Part shown: piece after piece, positions 18,634 through 26,721 of the stretch
Layout: the number at the start of each line of letters is the position of its first letter
Position numbering within the stretch: position 1 is the stretch's first letter
DNA from: an uncultured Planctomycetales bacterium
GTDB taxonomy: Bacteria; Planctomycetota; Planctomycetia; Isosphaerales; Isosphaeraceae
Length of the DNA stretch: 64,000 nucleotides
Direction: 5' to 3'
NCBI GenBank assembly: GCA_903926465.1
Contig: CAIYJE010000098.1
Location: 43,125-107,124, forward strand
The notes under the pieces: generated by a model
What the model saw: only the letters and a program-made list of their open reading frames with translations
What the model was told of the DNA's origin: nothing
The model's database searches: none
Made by a program: the position numbers and the translations under genes

Positions 18634-19040
18634 TCACAGTCAGCATCCCCAGTGAGTTACCAAGGGTGAGCCATGCCTTTCCGTTCTGTCTCTGGCCTGG
18701 CCGAGATAAGGATCGGGCATGGAGCCTGGAAGAGTCTTACCTACGACCAGGATCGCCAGTGGGACCAATCCCAATTCCACTGCTATGCCGGCATCCTCGA
18801 CATTTTGTGGATTTTCTGACTCCAGGAGATGTTGCTCCTCGGCTGCAAGGCTTGCATTGTTCATTCCACCGAACACTATGGTATTATCCCGGTTGATGGC
18901 AAAGGCCGCCATGAATGCCCTGTTCAAGAAAACCTCATGGTCTTCCCAAAAGCGAACGCCCCGCAGCCAATCTGAAGTGCAAGGCGAGTTCCGGCGATCC
19001 GTTTCCGCAGATCGATCAACGAAGTGAGGAGTTTGAGAAG
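18634..19040. other. Intergenic, possible coding remnants
   Basis: About 400 bases. One plus-strand frame reads through peptide-like stretches (GHGAWKSLTYDQDRQWDQ, then TGA, then ACIVHSTEHYGIIPVDGKG, ending before 18980), and a 95-codon frame lies opposite. Neither is convincing as a gene; it could be a decayed one. Confidence 0.3.
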
Positions 19041-19835
19041 GTGATCAAGAGCGTGTCCAGGGTGATCGATGCCATGCCGTTGCTTGCTCAACCTCATTTT
19101 CGGCGCCAGGCGTTTGCGAGCGCAGAGCGCGCGGCAAGACGATCACTCCCGCTGGGGATACGGCGTCTGATTTCTCATGGTACGGCCTTTGAGTGCCCGG
19201 TTTGCGAAAGCCGAGTCTCCAGGTTTCGCGATTTCGGCAATTGCAAGAACGCGTGGTGTCCGGTTTGCGGATCGATGCCGTGGCACCGGCTCGCCTGGTT
19301 GTTTTTCCAGAACAAGACTTCGCTCTTCGATGGTTCACCCAAACGGTTGTTGCACATAGCCCCCGAGCCAGAACTGGCGAAGCGCTTCCTGGCTGTGAAA
19401 GGCCTGGATTATTTGCCTGTCGATCTTGATCCACGCAGACCTTATGTCAAGGAGCGCATGGATATTACCGAGATTGAGTATCCAGATCATTCGTTTGATG
19501 GAATTCTGTGCAGTCATGTCCTTGAACATGTGCCCGATGATCGTAAAGCGATGCGCGAATTTCAACGTGTGCTAAAGCCAGGTGGCTGGGCGTTGATCAT
19601 GGTACCGCTGCAACTCAATCCGACCGTGGAAGATCCAACCTGCACCGACCCCCGAGAACGCGAACGCCGGTTTGGTCAGTTTGACCACGTTCGGATCTAC
19701 GGCCCGGACCTGGCAGATCGACTGAGTGAAGCTGGCTTCAGTGTCTCGCAGTTCTCGGGCAGGGATCTGCTTTCCTCCGATGCCGAAGCGCACCGCATGA
19801 AGATGTGGAGCAAAGCGTTCCACTGTAGCAAGTAA
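19041..19835 (+). CDS. Class I SAM methyltransferase with N-terminal Cys-rich motif
   Basis: About 264 residues. After a basic N-terminus there are two CPVC knuckles (ECPVCESRVSRF and WCPVCGSMPWHRL), suggesting a zinc-binding element, followed by a methyltransferase domain: LLHIAPEPELAKRF, DITEIEYPDHSFDGILCSHVLEHV and FQRVLKPGGWALIMVPL. The motif I glycine cluster is replaced by HIAPEPE, as in some glycan-cluster methyltransferases. The frame is open from 18915, but the GTG at 19041 has GAGGAG nine bases upstream, so I prefer it. The target is unknown; no cluster surrounds it. Confidence 0.82.
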   Translation: MIKSVSRVIDAMPLLAQPHFRRQAFASAERAARRSLPLGIRRLISHGTAFECPVCESRVSRFRDFGNCKNAWCPVCGSMPWHRLAWLFFQNKTSLFDGSPKRLLHIAPEPELAKRFLAVKGLDYLPVDLDPRRPYVKERMDITEIEYPDHSFDGILCSHVLEHVPDDRKAMREFQRVLKPGGWALIMVPLQLNPTVEDPTCTDPRERERRFGQFDHVRIYGPDLADRLSEAGFSVSQFSGRDLLSSDAEAHRMKMWSKAFHCSK

Positions 19836-20049
19836 GCCTTGGGCCGTTGAGTCATCGGTAACCAGATGTTCCAGGTTCCGTTCTGGTCCGTCTATTCCTC
19901 GCTTCCGCTTGTAAGATTCGTGGATTCATTTCGGTTAACGATTTATGTAATCGTTTCCAAACCGGGACTGGCTCCGAGTCCGCAAGGTGCCTGTCCCAAG
20001 TTTGGAAATCACCTCTCAGAGAAAACGCCCTCATCCGGTCTTCGGCCAC

Positions 20050-20071
20050 CTTCTCCCGCACGCGGGAGAAG
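20050..20071. repeat. REP-like palindrome
   Basis: CTTCTCCCGC and GCGGGAGAAG, separated by two bases, form a perfect 10-bp inverted repeat. CTTCTCCCGC-type palindromes are a common intergenic repeat in many GC-rich bacteria. Confidence 0.6.
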
Positions 20072-20195
20072 CGGTTAAGACCGCCGGTTCAAAATGGGGC
20101 GACAGTTCCACGTTGGGCAATTGAACTCATAGAGATGCACGATTGCCTTTGCCAACATACGTGCCCGATGAGACTAAGACCCGGGCCGGCCTCTC

Positions 20196-20297
20196 ATACG
20201 GATTCCAGCCCGAAATAGCGCGCCCTTGGCTCCAGACAGTCGAACAAAAGGTTACATGCCAGTCCGCTAACGCGCTATTTCTGGCTGGAATCCGTAT
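20196..20297 (+). repeat. Inverted-repeat element, copy 1
   Basis: A 102-bp element whose ends (20196-20222 and 20271-20297) are inverted repeats matching at 26 of 27 positions, enclosing about 48 bases of unique core. Bases 20198-20295 recur at 58907-59002 in reverse orientation with one substitution visible by eye. No target-site duplication is evident. The reading frame across it is not a gene. Confidence 0.9.
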
Positions 20298-20349
20298 CAC
20301 TCACGCGGAAGGAGCGGTTAAGACCGCCGGTTTCACATGGGCGAAGGGT

Positions 20350-20409
20350 GATGAAAAGAAAGGCCAGAACCGGCTTCTGGGAGTGAATTCCAGGAACCGG
20401 TTCTGGCCT
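20350..20409 (-). terminator. Probable terminator for the haem-protein gene
   Basis: Arms 20361-20380 and 20390-20409 pair at 18 of 20 positions. On the minus strand the stem is followed by TTCTTTTC, and it lies 38 bases beyond the stop of the gene at 20447. Confidence 0.65.
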
Positions 20410-20446
20410 GAAGACGTGGCACATTGGCCAGCAACGCTAGCCGAGG

Positions 20447-23400
20447 TTACTTGGCAAACCGTGGGTCATCGGCCTTGCCGCGCGCCAGGGTATACGCCAG
20501 CAGGTCGAGAACTTCTTCCTCGTTAAGCTGGTCGAGCAGTTCACGAGGCATCAAAGATTCCAGCGAGCCCGCAACCTCTTCGATCTTCGCCCGCTCAATC
20601 TCCACGAACTTGCTGGCATCTTCGGGATCAGTGATCACCACAATGCTCTTGGGGTTTTCCGTGATAATCCGGCCGGTCAGCGTTTTGCCATCCGTCGTCT
20701 GAATAACGCTTGCCTTGTACTGGTCGGAAATCACCTTACTGGGCATCACAATCGCCTCTACCAGGTCTTTCACCTGAAAGCGACCGCCAGCCTGAGTGAG
20801 GTCTGGGCCAGTGGCACCACCGTCGTCACCGTAACGATGACACACGATGCAGCGGGCCGCCGCAAACGTTTGCTTGCCGTTGTTGAAGTCTCGGCCACGG
20901 GCCAGTTTCTGATCAGCCACGGCCAGCAAGTCTTCCATCGACCAGGCACGACCAGGCCCCTTGGGCTTGGGCAGCGGTGGCGGAACGTAAGGCTTGAGCC
21001 CAAGAATTGCCTGCATGGCCTGCAGGTCTCCCTCAGACAGACCCGTGAAGCTTTCTTTCTCAATGTTATCCAGGAACTTGCGGAAGCTGTTACCACCCGC
21101 CCATTCCCTGGCCCGATTGAACCAGGCGTGGTAGGCCTTGCGGTCTGCCAGCGTCCAGGCGTCTTTCTCATGCACGTTGCGCACTGCGTAGGCATAGTGC
21201 ATCTGCAGCAGGTCCGACCGCTTTTCAAGCGACTTCTTCACGTCACCGCCGTATCCGGCGTTCCGGGTAATAAGCTGCTTGAGCTCTTCTTCATTAGGGG
21301 CAAGGTTGGTGGCTCCCGCCGAAACGCTCGGGGCGGCCAGCATTCCAACCAGCTTGGTCACAATGCCAGGAGCCCGCACGGCCACCAGCAAGTTGGAAAG
21401 CTCGCGGTCCAGGTCAAACGCACCACTGGGGAACAGCGGAGCAAACCGGGCGGCAATCGCGGCCTTCACCTCGGAACTGGGGGCACCAAGACGAATAAGA
21501 GCCAGTTCATAAGCACGAACAAGGTCAATCTTGGCCGCCGTATCCAGCGATGTGATATCAATCGAATTCAGGGCTGCCAGCACGGAGGACTGGGCCGAAG
21601 GCTCAGCCTGGCGGGCGACGGCAATCGCGGCAGCGGTGCGGCCACGTGCGTCCTTGATAGCCAGAGCTTTGTCTTGCCAGAGCGTACTTGGCTGATGCTC
21701 AAGAGCCACCCGTGCAGCATACCGCAGGAAGCGGTCTGGGCTAGAAAGGTGCGTCAGCGCCAGGCTCACGGCAGCCGCCGGATCAGCGGCGAGCTTGTGG
21801 AACGCTTCCAGATCATGCCGTGCCTTACGGTCGGCTGCGTTGGCCGCATCGTGGGCATCTACGGGAGTCACGGGGTCTTTGCCCACGTAGGTCACACGGT
21901 AAAGCTCACTCTGGCCACCACGGCCACCCACCGTGAAGTACATGGCACCATCTTTACCAATGGTCACGTCGGTCAACGGCAGGGGCGTACGAGAGACGAA
22001 CTCTTCCTTCACACCCTTGTAGGTTGAGCCATCGGGGCTGAGGTGGATTGCGTACATCGTGCCGAAGGTCCAGTCACAGATGAAGAACGCCTTCTGATAC
22101 TTGGCCGGGAACTTGGCCCCGTACCCGAACGTGGCACCCACGGGAGAGCCTGGTCCAATATCCGCGAGTGCGGGCAGGCTGTCTGGGAAACTGGCAGGCC
22201 ACTTGCCTGAACCGCTCCGCCAGCCCAGTTCACTACCGCTGGTGGCGTGATTCACGCGGGTTGGCCGGTACCAGGGAGAACCAAAGTCCCACTCCATATC
22301 GGCGTCATAGGCAAACAGTTCGCCATCGGCGTTGAAGCCCATGTCATACGGATTGCGATAGCCACTGCTCCAGATTTCCCAAGACTTGCCCTGGGGGTCT
22401 GTGCTCACAATGTATCCGCCAGGAGCCAAAATGCCGGCCGCGTGGCCATTGGAGTCCCACATCCGCGTGACCATCTGGTCTTCGTCCCAGTTGGCGGGTA
22501 CCCGGCTGCTGCCGTCACTTGGGAGTTCCACCCTGCGCTGGTTGGTACGGATACCGCCCATCGTCTGGGGCTCGGTGATATCTTTGATCTCAAACGGTGG
22601 CTTGGTGTGATTGCCCAGAATGATGAACAACCGCTTACCGTCTGGAGAGAGCAGGATGTTGTGCGGGCCGTGTTCGCCACCGCCAGGGAACGACCGCAGC
22701 TTCTCAACCTTGTCCAGGGTGTCATTGCCGTCGGAGTCGGTCACGCGGTAAAGGCCGCTGCCGGTCCCGCCGTTGCACACCACGTACAAAGCGTCAAACG
22801 CGAACAAGAGTCCCTGCGCACCGGTGATCTGGGCGGGAACCTTCTCCACCAGCGTGGGTGTTGAGCCATCAAGAGCGGCCGGGGTAATACGGACCAACCC
22901 CTTGTCTTGCTGATCGCTGGCAATCAACCGCCCCTTGGGGTCCGCGGTCACAGAGACCCAAGAGCCAAGCTCATCTTTGGGCACGTTGAACAGCCGCTCG
23001 ACCTTGAATCCCTCGGGCACGTTGAAGCTGCTCTCGGCTGGGCCAGAAACCTCTCCAGCGAGCAGGTTGCCATAGGGCTGGTCGCCGGCCTTGGCCACAA
23101 CCTTGGCCTTCACGGTATTCGCGGCGGGATTGGCTGGATCCGAAGACTCCCAAGACTGATCGCTCTGGATCACTCGTGTTGCGCCTGCGGAATCGGTAAT
23201 AACCAGCCGGCAAGAGAAGCCCGCAATGCCCCCGTCGTTCTTGACCACAGCCGCCAGTTCGTTGTCGCCATCATTGAGCAGCTTGGTGACATCGACTGAA
23301 ATTGGCCGCTGCCAATCATCGCTCTGGGCAACCTGCTTGCCGTTCACGAAGACCACCATGCTATTATCGCAAGAGGCCACGAGCACGGCGGACTTGCCGG

Positions 23401-23713
23401 TCCCCTTGAAGCTGGTGTGCAGCTTGTAGCTCTTGTTGGCATCCGCTCCCCATATCCAGGGAGCCACGGCCGGCTTGGGATTGGCTGGAGCAGGCGCAGC
23501 CGCCGCCTTGACAGGAGCCCCTGCAATTGCCGTGGGCATCACTTCGGCGGCTTGCTTGTAAACCTCACCGGTACGGCTTGGGGTCTGGAAGGCCCAGACG
23601 CCGGCCAGCGGAAACGAGACAGCCACGGCCGGCAAAAGTGCCGCCAGCGCGGCCCGTCGGAAGATCGATCGGCGGGCAGAACCCACCGGCAACGAGCGAA
23701 CAGTCGCGTGCAT
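20447..23713 (-). CDS. Secreted PSCyt/HEAT-type haem-binding protein with beta-propeller
   Basis: A 1088-residue exported protein (signal segment about residues 18-42). In order: an N-terminal beta-sandwich region (WIWGADANKSYKLHTSF...FVNGKQVAQSDDW), a six-bladed-propeller-type membrane-bound dehydrogenase domain (FNVPEGFKVERLF, GGGEHGPHNILLSPDGKRLF, GYRNPYDMGFN), a helical HEAT-like region, and a C-terminal cytochrome c domain with C955-x2-C958-H959 (CIVCHRYGDDGGATGPDL) ending in the planctomycete haem-binding module (TTDGKTLTGRIITEN). Such proteins are thought to oxidise sugars or alcohols outside the cytoplasm. ATG at 23713 has GAGG upstream; an in-frame ATG at 23779 is less likely. Confidence 0.88.
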   Translation of the reverse strand: MHATVRSLPVGSARRSIFRRAALAALLPAVAVSFPLAGVWAFQTPSRTGEVYKQAAEVMPTAIAGAPVKAAAAPAPANPKPAVAPWIWGADANKSYKLHTSFKGTGKSAVLVASCDNSMVVFVNGKQVAQSDDWQRPISVDVTKLLNDGDNELAAVVKNDGGIAGFSCRLVITDSAGATRVIQSDQSWESSDPANPAANTVKAKVVAKAGDQPYGNLLAGEVSGPAESSFNVPEGFKVERLFNVPKDELGSWVSVTADPKGRLIASDQQDKGLVRITPAALDGSTPTLVEKVPAQITGAQGLLFAFDALYVVCNGGTGSGLYRVTDSDGNDTLDKVEKLRSFPGGGEHGPHNILLSPDGKRLFIILGNHTKPPFEIKDITEPQTMGGIRTNQRRVELPSDGSSRVPANWDEDQMVTRMWDSNGHAAGILAPGGYIVSTDPQGKSWEIWSSGYRNPYDMGFNADGELFAYDADMEWDFGSPWYRPTRVNHATSGSELGWRSGSGKWPASFPDSLPALADIGPGSPVGATFGYGAKFPAKYQKAFFICDWTFGTMYAIHLSPDGSTYKGVKEEFVSRTPLPLTDVTIGKDGAMYFTVGGRGGQSELYRVTYVGKDPVTPVDAHDAANAADRKARHDLEAFHKLAADPAAAVSLALTHLSSPDRFLRYAARVALEHQPSTLWQDKALAIKDARGRTAAAIAVARQAEPSAQSSVLAALNSIDITSLDTAAKIDLVRAYELALIRLGAPSSEVKAAIAARFAPLFPSGAFDLDRELSNLLVAVRAPGIVTKLVGMLAAPSVSAGATNLAPNEEELKQLITRNAGYGGDVKKSLEKRSDLLQMHYAYAVRNVHEKDAWTLADRKAYHAWFNRAREWAGGNSFRKFLDNIEKESFTGLSEGDLQAMQAILGLKPYVPPPLPKPKGPGRAWSMEDLLAVADQKLARGRDFNNGKQTFAAARCIVCHRYGDDGGATGPDLTQAGGRFQVKDLVEAIVMPSKVISDQYKASVIQTTDGKTLTGRIITENPKSIVVITDPEDASKFVEIERAKIEEVAGSLESLMPRELLDQLNEEEVLDLLAYTLARGKADDPRFAK

Positions 23714-24052
23714 CAAAAAGCCTCGGTCACAGGATAGAAGTGGTCGCCTATGGGGCGACCATGGCGGTGTTCGGTTCAAAGTCCCGAACAGAATGTGCGG
23801 GGCGGGAGAACAGTCGACCCGGGCGGGTAGGAAAAGAGCGGCTGTACGCCGCTGAAGTTCAACAACAGATTGTCAACCGGCCAGACAATCCGGTCAAGCA
23901 CGTATTCTCACAAGCCAGACCCAGGTTCCGGAGCTTCGCCAAAATTCTACGTACTTAATCCCGATGGTTCCCTGAGTTCCCTTGATCGTTTGGTGAGACC
24001 TTGGGGCTGAAGACGCTGGACAATTCAGATAAGCCCCATCAGGCCAAGGCAT
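23714..24052. other. Intergenic, no gene recognised
   Basis: About 340 bases upstream of the haem-protein gene and beyond the 3' end of the broken fucosyltransferase frame. Its 5' leader should be here, but no clear promoter is seen. Confidence 0.4.
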
Positions 24053-25141
24053 TCACCGGCTTCTGGGTCTAGACCTCTGACCCAGAAGCCGGCCACACCG
24101 ATATGTGTAGCGTTGGACCGCCTTTCGATACTTCCATCGCAACCAGACATTCCAGGCATAATCAAATGGAACTTCCGGAGAAAGCTGTTTTCGAGCAGCC
24201 AGCATGACCAGGTAATAGACGCCCGTGAGCTTGGCAAGCCGGTGCTGACCAGGCTTGTCAGGCCTCGCTCCAGAAACAAACACACGGGGAATCTCACGCT
24301 CAAAGACTGCGATACCGGAAAACGTACTCCCTTACGTCCCCACGAAATAGTCAACTTCCCTGAGCAGCAAAAGGTCAACGAGCGCCTCTTGAATCGAAAC
24401 CATCTCATTTCGATCGAGGCTGGTGGGCTGGGTGAAGACAACGCGGTTCGGAAACCGTTCCAGAAAGCATTCCTTGACTCCCTGAGTGCCGGTTGATTCT
24501 TTGGTTCGCGGGTGGATGGCTCCATCATCGGTGCAAAGCAAGATGCCCGCGTCTGGCGAAATCTCCAGATAACGGTCAACATTCTCCAGGACCGCTTGAA
24601 GGTCGGGCGCAATCTGTGTGCTCGGGTAATCTTTCTTAAAATCTCCCCGACGAAGGTGCACGCCAATCATCGTTGGCCGAAAATGACCGGCCTTGAAGCT
24701 GTCAACGGCCCTGCGAACCGGCTCTACAGGCCTGAGCATCGCAAGTTGTTCGCCACAGCTACGCTGTAAACGAGCATGGCCTGAATAACGCTTGGGTGCA
24801 ATCAACATGCCCCAGACATCAAAGACCGGATGGGGATCTTGGCTTTGTACCAGATCAGGAATCGGCTGATACGAAAAAAATGACCGAGATCGACTCTGGG
24901 TCAGCTCGTCTGGCACCTGCTCAAGAATGTTCCATGAATTCTCGAACAGATCCGAAAAGCGAGCCGCGCATGCCGAAGTTCTGGGCCAGAACATCCGAAA
25001 ATGGCGATCCGTTTCCTCGGCCAACACTCGTGCGGAAAGCAAGACATAAAGGCGATTACACAGCCCATTCTTACAGTAAACGGTCAGCGTTCGACCATGG
25101 TCACGATAGAACGAGGCAGAGTCTTCCTGGTTGCCTTGCAT
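24053..25141 (-). pseudogene. Fucosyltransferase-like gene interrupted by a TAA stop
   Basis: The first 269 codons encode a glycosyltransferase resembling the alpha-1,2/1,6/O-fucosyltransferase superfamily: VYCKNGLCNRLYVLLSARVL near the N-terminus and the GDP-fucose-site motif IGVHLRRGDFKKDY. The frame stops at TAA (24334-24332) right after VDYFVGT, then continues in the same frame as GSTFSGIAVFEREIP for about 90 more codons to 24053. In this superfamily the segment normally reads GTYGSSFS, so the stop sits exactly where Tyr (TAC/TAT) is expected. One base change or a sequencing error would explain it. It lies 51 bases after a DUF1501 gene on the same strand. The true start is uncertain. Confidence 0.72.
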
Positions 25142-25192
25142 ATCGAGGTCATCTCAAAAAGCTTGGAGCCAAGGGTAAATTATCGGCACGAA

Positions 25193-26662
25193 TCAGGCCA
25201 GCATCCCCTTGACCACCTGGCCGTGAACGTCGGTCAAACGATACTGCCGTCCCTGATATCGATACGTCAATCGGGTATGATCAATACCACAAAGATGCAT
25301 GATCGTTGCTTGCATATCATGAATATGCACCGGGTCGGCCGTAACGTTCCAGGCAAAGTCATCGGTTGTGCCGTGCACATGCCCAGGCTTCACGCCACCG
25401 CCAGCCAGCCACCAGCTATACGCTTTGCCAAAGTGGTCTCGCCCTTGCGGGTTGGCCGGATCTCCCTGACCGAATGGCGTGCGCCCAAACTCGCCACCCC
25501 AAATCACCAGAGTGTCTTCCAGCATGCCACGCTCTTTCAGGTCTCTGACAAGCGCAGCGGATGGGCCCTCTGTATCTTTGCACTGCTGCTCAAGCTGGCT
25601 GAACAGGTTGCCGTGCTGATCCCAGCCCGAGTGCATCAACTGCACAAACCGCACGCCTCGTTCCAGCAACCTTCGAGCCACCAGACAATTGTTTGCAAAG
25701 GTCCCCTGTTGCATGACGTCCGGCCCGTACCTCGCCATCACGGCCGGAGATTCCCTGGAAAAATCCACCAGATCTGGCACGCTAGTCTGCATCCGAAACG
25801 CCATCTCGTACTGCGTGATCCGGGTATCAATTTCCGGGTCGCCGTACTCGGCAAGGTGGGCCTGGTTCATCGCCGCCATATCATCCAGTAACGCCCTGCG
25901 CCCCGCGGCACTCATGCCGGCTGGGTTTGCCAGATAAGGGACCAGGTCGCCCGTGTTCCGGAACCGAACCCCCTGGTACCGGCTCGGCAAGAAACCGCTG
26001 CCCCAGTAATAGTCAAAGAAAAGCTGCCCGCAGGTTTTCGCCTTGTCACTTGAGGTCATCACCACAAATGTTGGCAGGTTATCACTCTCTCGGCCCAGCC
26101 CATAAGACAGCCAGGCTCCCATACTAGGACGCCCAGGCGTCTGAGCCCCCGTCATAAAAAATGTCACCCCAGGCGCATGGTTGACCGCCTCGGTATACAT
26201 GCTCCTGACCACGCAAATCTCGTCGGCAAGGGCCCCCACGTTGGGCAGCATCTCGCTGAGCTCCAGCCCAGACTCTCCGTACTTCCTGAACGGCTTGATT
26301 GCCGGCAACACTGGCCATTTACCATACCCGCTAGACATGGTTGATAGCCGAGTTGTCCCACGCACGCTTTCAGGAATATCCTTGCCCGCCAGTTCCTTCA
26401 TCACCGGCTTGGGGTCAAACAGGTCCACGTGCGAAGGGCCACCGCCTTGCCAAAGTATTACCACGCGCTTCGCCTTCGGGGCGAAATGAGGAATATCTGG
26501 CAGGCCCTGTTCGCCTCCGTTGGTAGAAAAAGGAGAAGCTCCGGCGCTGGAACCATTGCCCAGCAAGGAGGCCAGGGCGGCCATACCAACGCCGCCAGCC
26601 GCTTTGCCAAACAACTGGCGTCGGCTGACCCTGGACAGATTCTCACGATAAAGATCGTTCAT
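25193..26662 (-). CDS. DUF1501 protein, Tat-exported (pair A)
   Basis: A 489-residue protein with a Tat signal (SRVSRRQLFGK, twin Arg 14-15). DUF1501 proteins have a sulfatase/alkaline-phosphatase-like fold; hallmarks here are RVVILWQGGGPSHVDLFDPKP, GWDQHGNLFSQLE, and DTLVIWGGEFGRTPFGQGD...GRDHFGKAYSWWLAGGGVKPG near the C-terminus. Function is not established for the family; genetic linkage to DUF1549/DUF1553 cytochromes is the rule. It follows its partner gene by 59 bases in an evident operon. Confidence 0.94.
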   Translation of the reverse strand: MNDLYRENLSRVSRRQLFGKAAGGVGMAALASLLGNGSSAGASPFSTNGGEQGLPDIPHFAPKAKRVVILWQGGGPSHVDLFDPKPVMKELAGKDIPESVRGTTRLSTMSSGYGKWPVLPAIKPFRKYGESGLELSEMLPNVGALADEICVVRSMYTEAVNHAPGVTFFMTGAQTPGRPSMGAWLSYGLGRESDNLPTFVVMTSSDKAKTCGQLFFDYYWGSGFLPSRYQGVRFRNTGDLVPYLANPAGMSAAGRRALLDDMAAMNQAHLAEYGDPEIDTRITQYEMAFRMQTSVPDLVDFSRESPAVMARYGPDVMQQGTFANNCLVARRLLERGVRFVQLMHSGWDQHGNLFSQLEQQCKDTEGPSAALVRDLKERGMLEDTLVIWGGEFGRTPFGQGDPANPQGRDHFGKAYSWWLAGGGVKPGHVHGTTDDFAWNVTADPVHIHDMQATIMHLCGIDHTRLTYRYQGRQYRLTDVHGQVVKGMLA

Positions 26663-26721
26663 GAGTAGGTTCTACGCTTCGTGAGCAGGGGTGGAGAGGT
26701 TATTGAGAGCCCGGGGCCGTC

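Larger units (their letters stand above)
19836..20446. other. Repeat-bearing intergenic region
   Basis: Six hundred bases without a gene. It contains a perfect 10-bp palindromic hairpin at 20050-20071, a direct repeat of GCGGTTAAGACCGCCGGTT at 20071-20089 and 20314-20332, the 102-bp inverted-repeat element at 20196-20297 between those copies, and a terminator-like hairpin at 20350-20409. Confidence 0.7.

Noticed and set aside
18640..18927. 95-codon minus-strand frame upstream of the methyltransferase gene
   Set aside because: A competing plus-strand frame looks equally protein-like in part; neither has a good start signal, so no gene is called.
20196..20297. Element considered as an integron attC site
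   Set aside because: No GTTRRRY core sites at the ends, no integrase and no cassette array; the arms pair almost perfectly, unlike attC.
20143..20526. A 127-codon plus-strand frame spanning the inverted-repeat element
   Set aside because: Its only conserved part is the 98-bp repeat itself, which is also translated at 58854-59225; the rest has no ribosome binding site or family resemblance, and it runs into the antisense of the haem-protein gene.
21279..22027. Long plus-strand frames opposite the haem-protein gene
   Set aside because: They lie wholly within a well-supported coding sequence on the other strand; such shadows are common in GC-rich DNA.
24025..24666. 213-codon minus-strand frame overlapping the fucosyltransferase remnant
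   Set aside because: It is a different frame through the same sequence and lacks any family motif; the fucosyltransferase frame has clear motifs.
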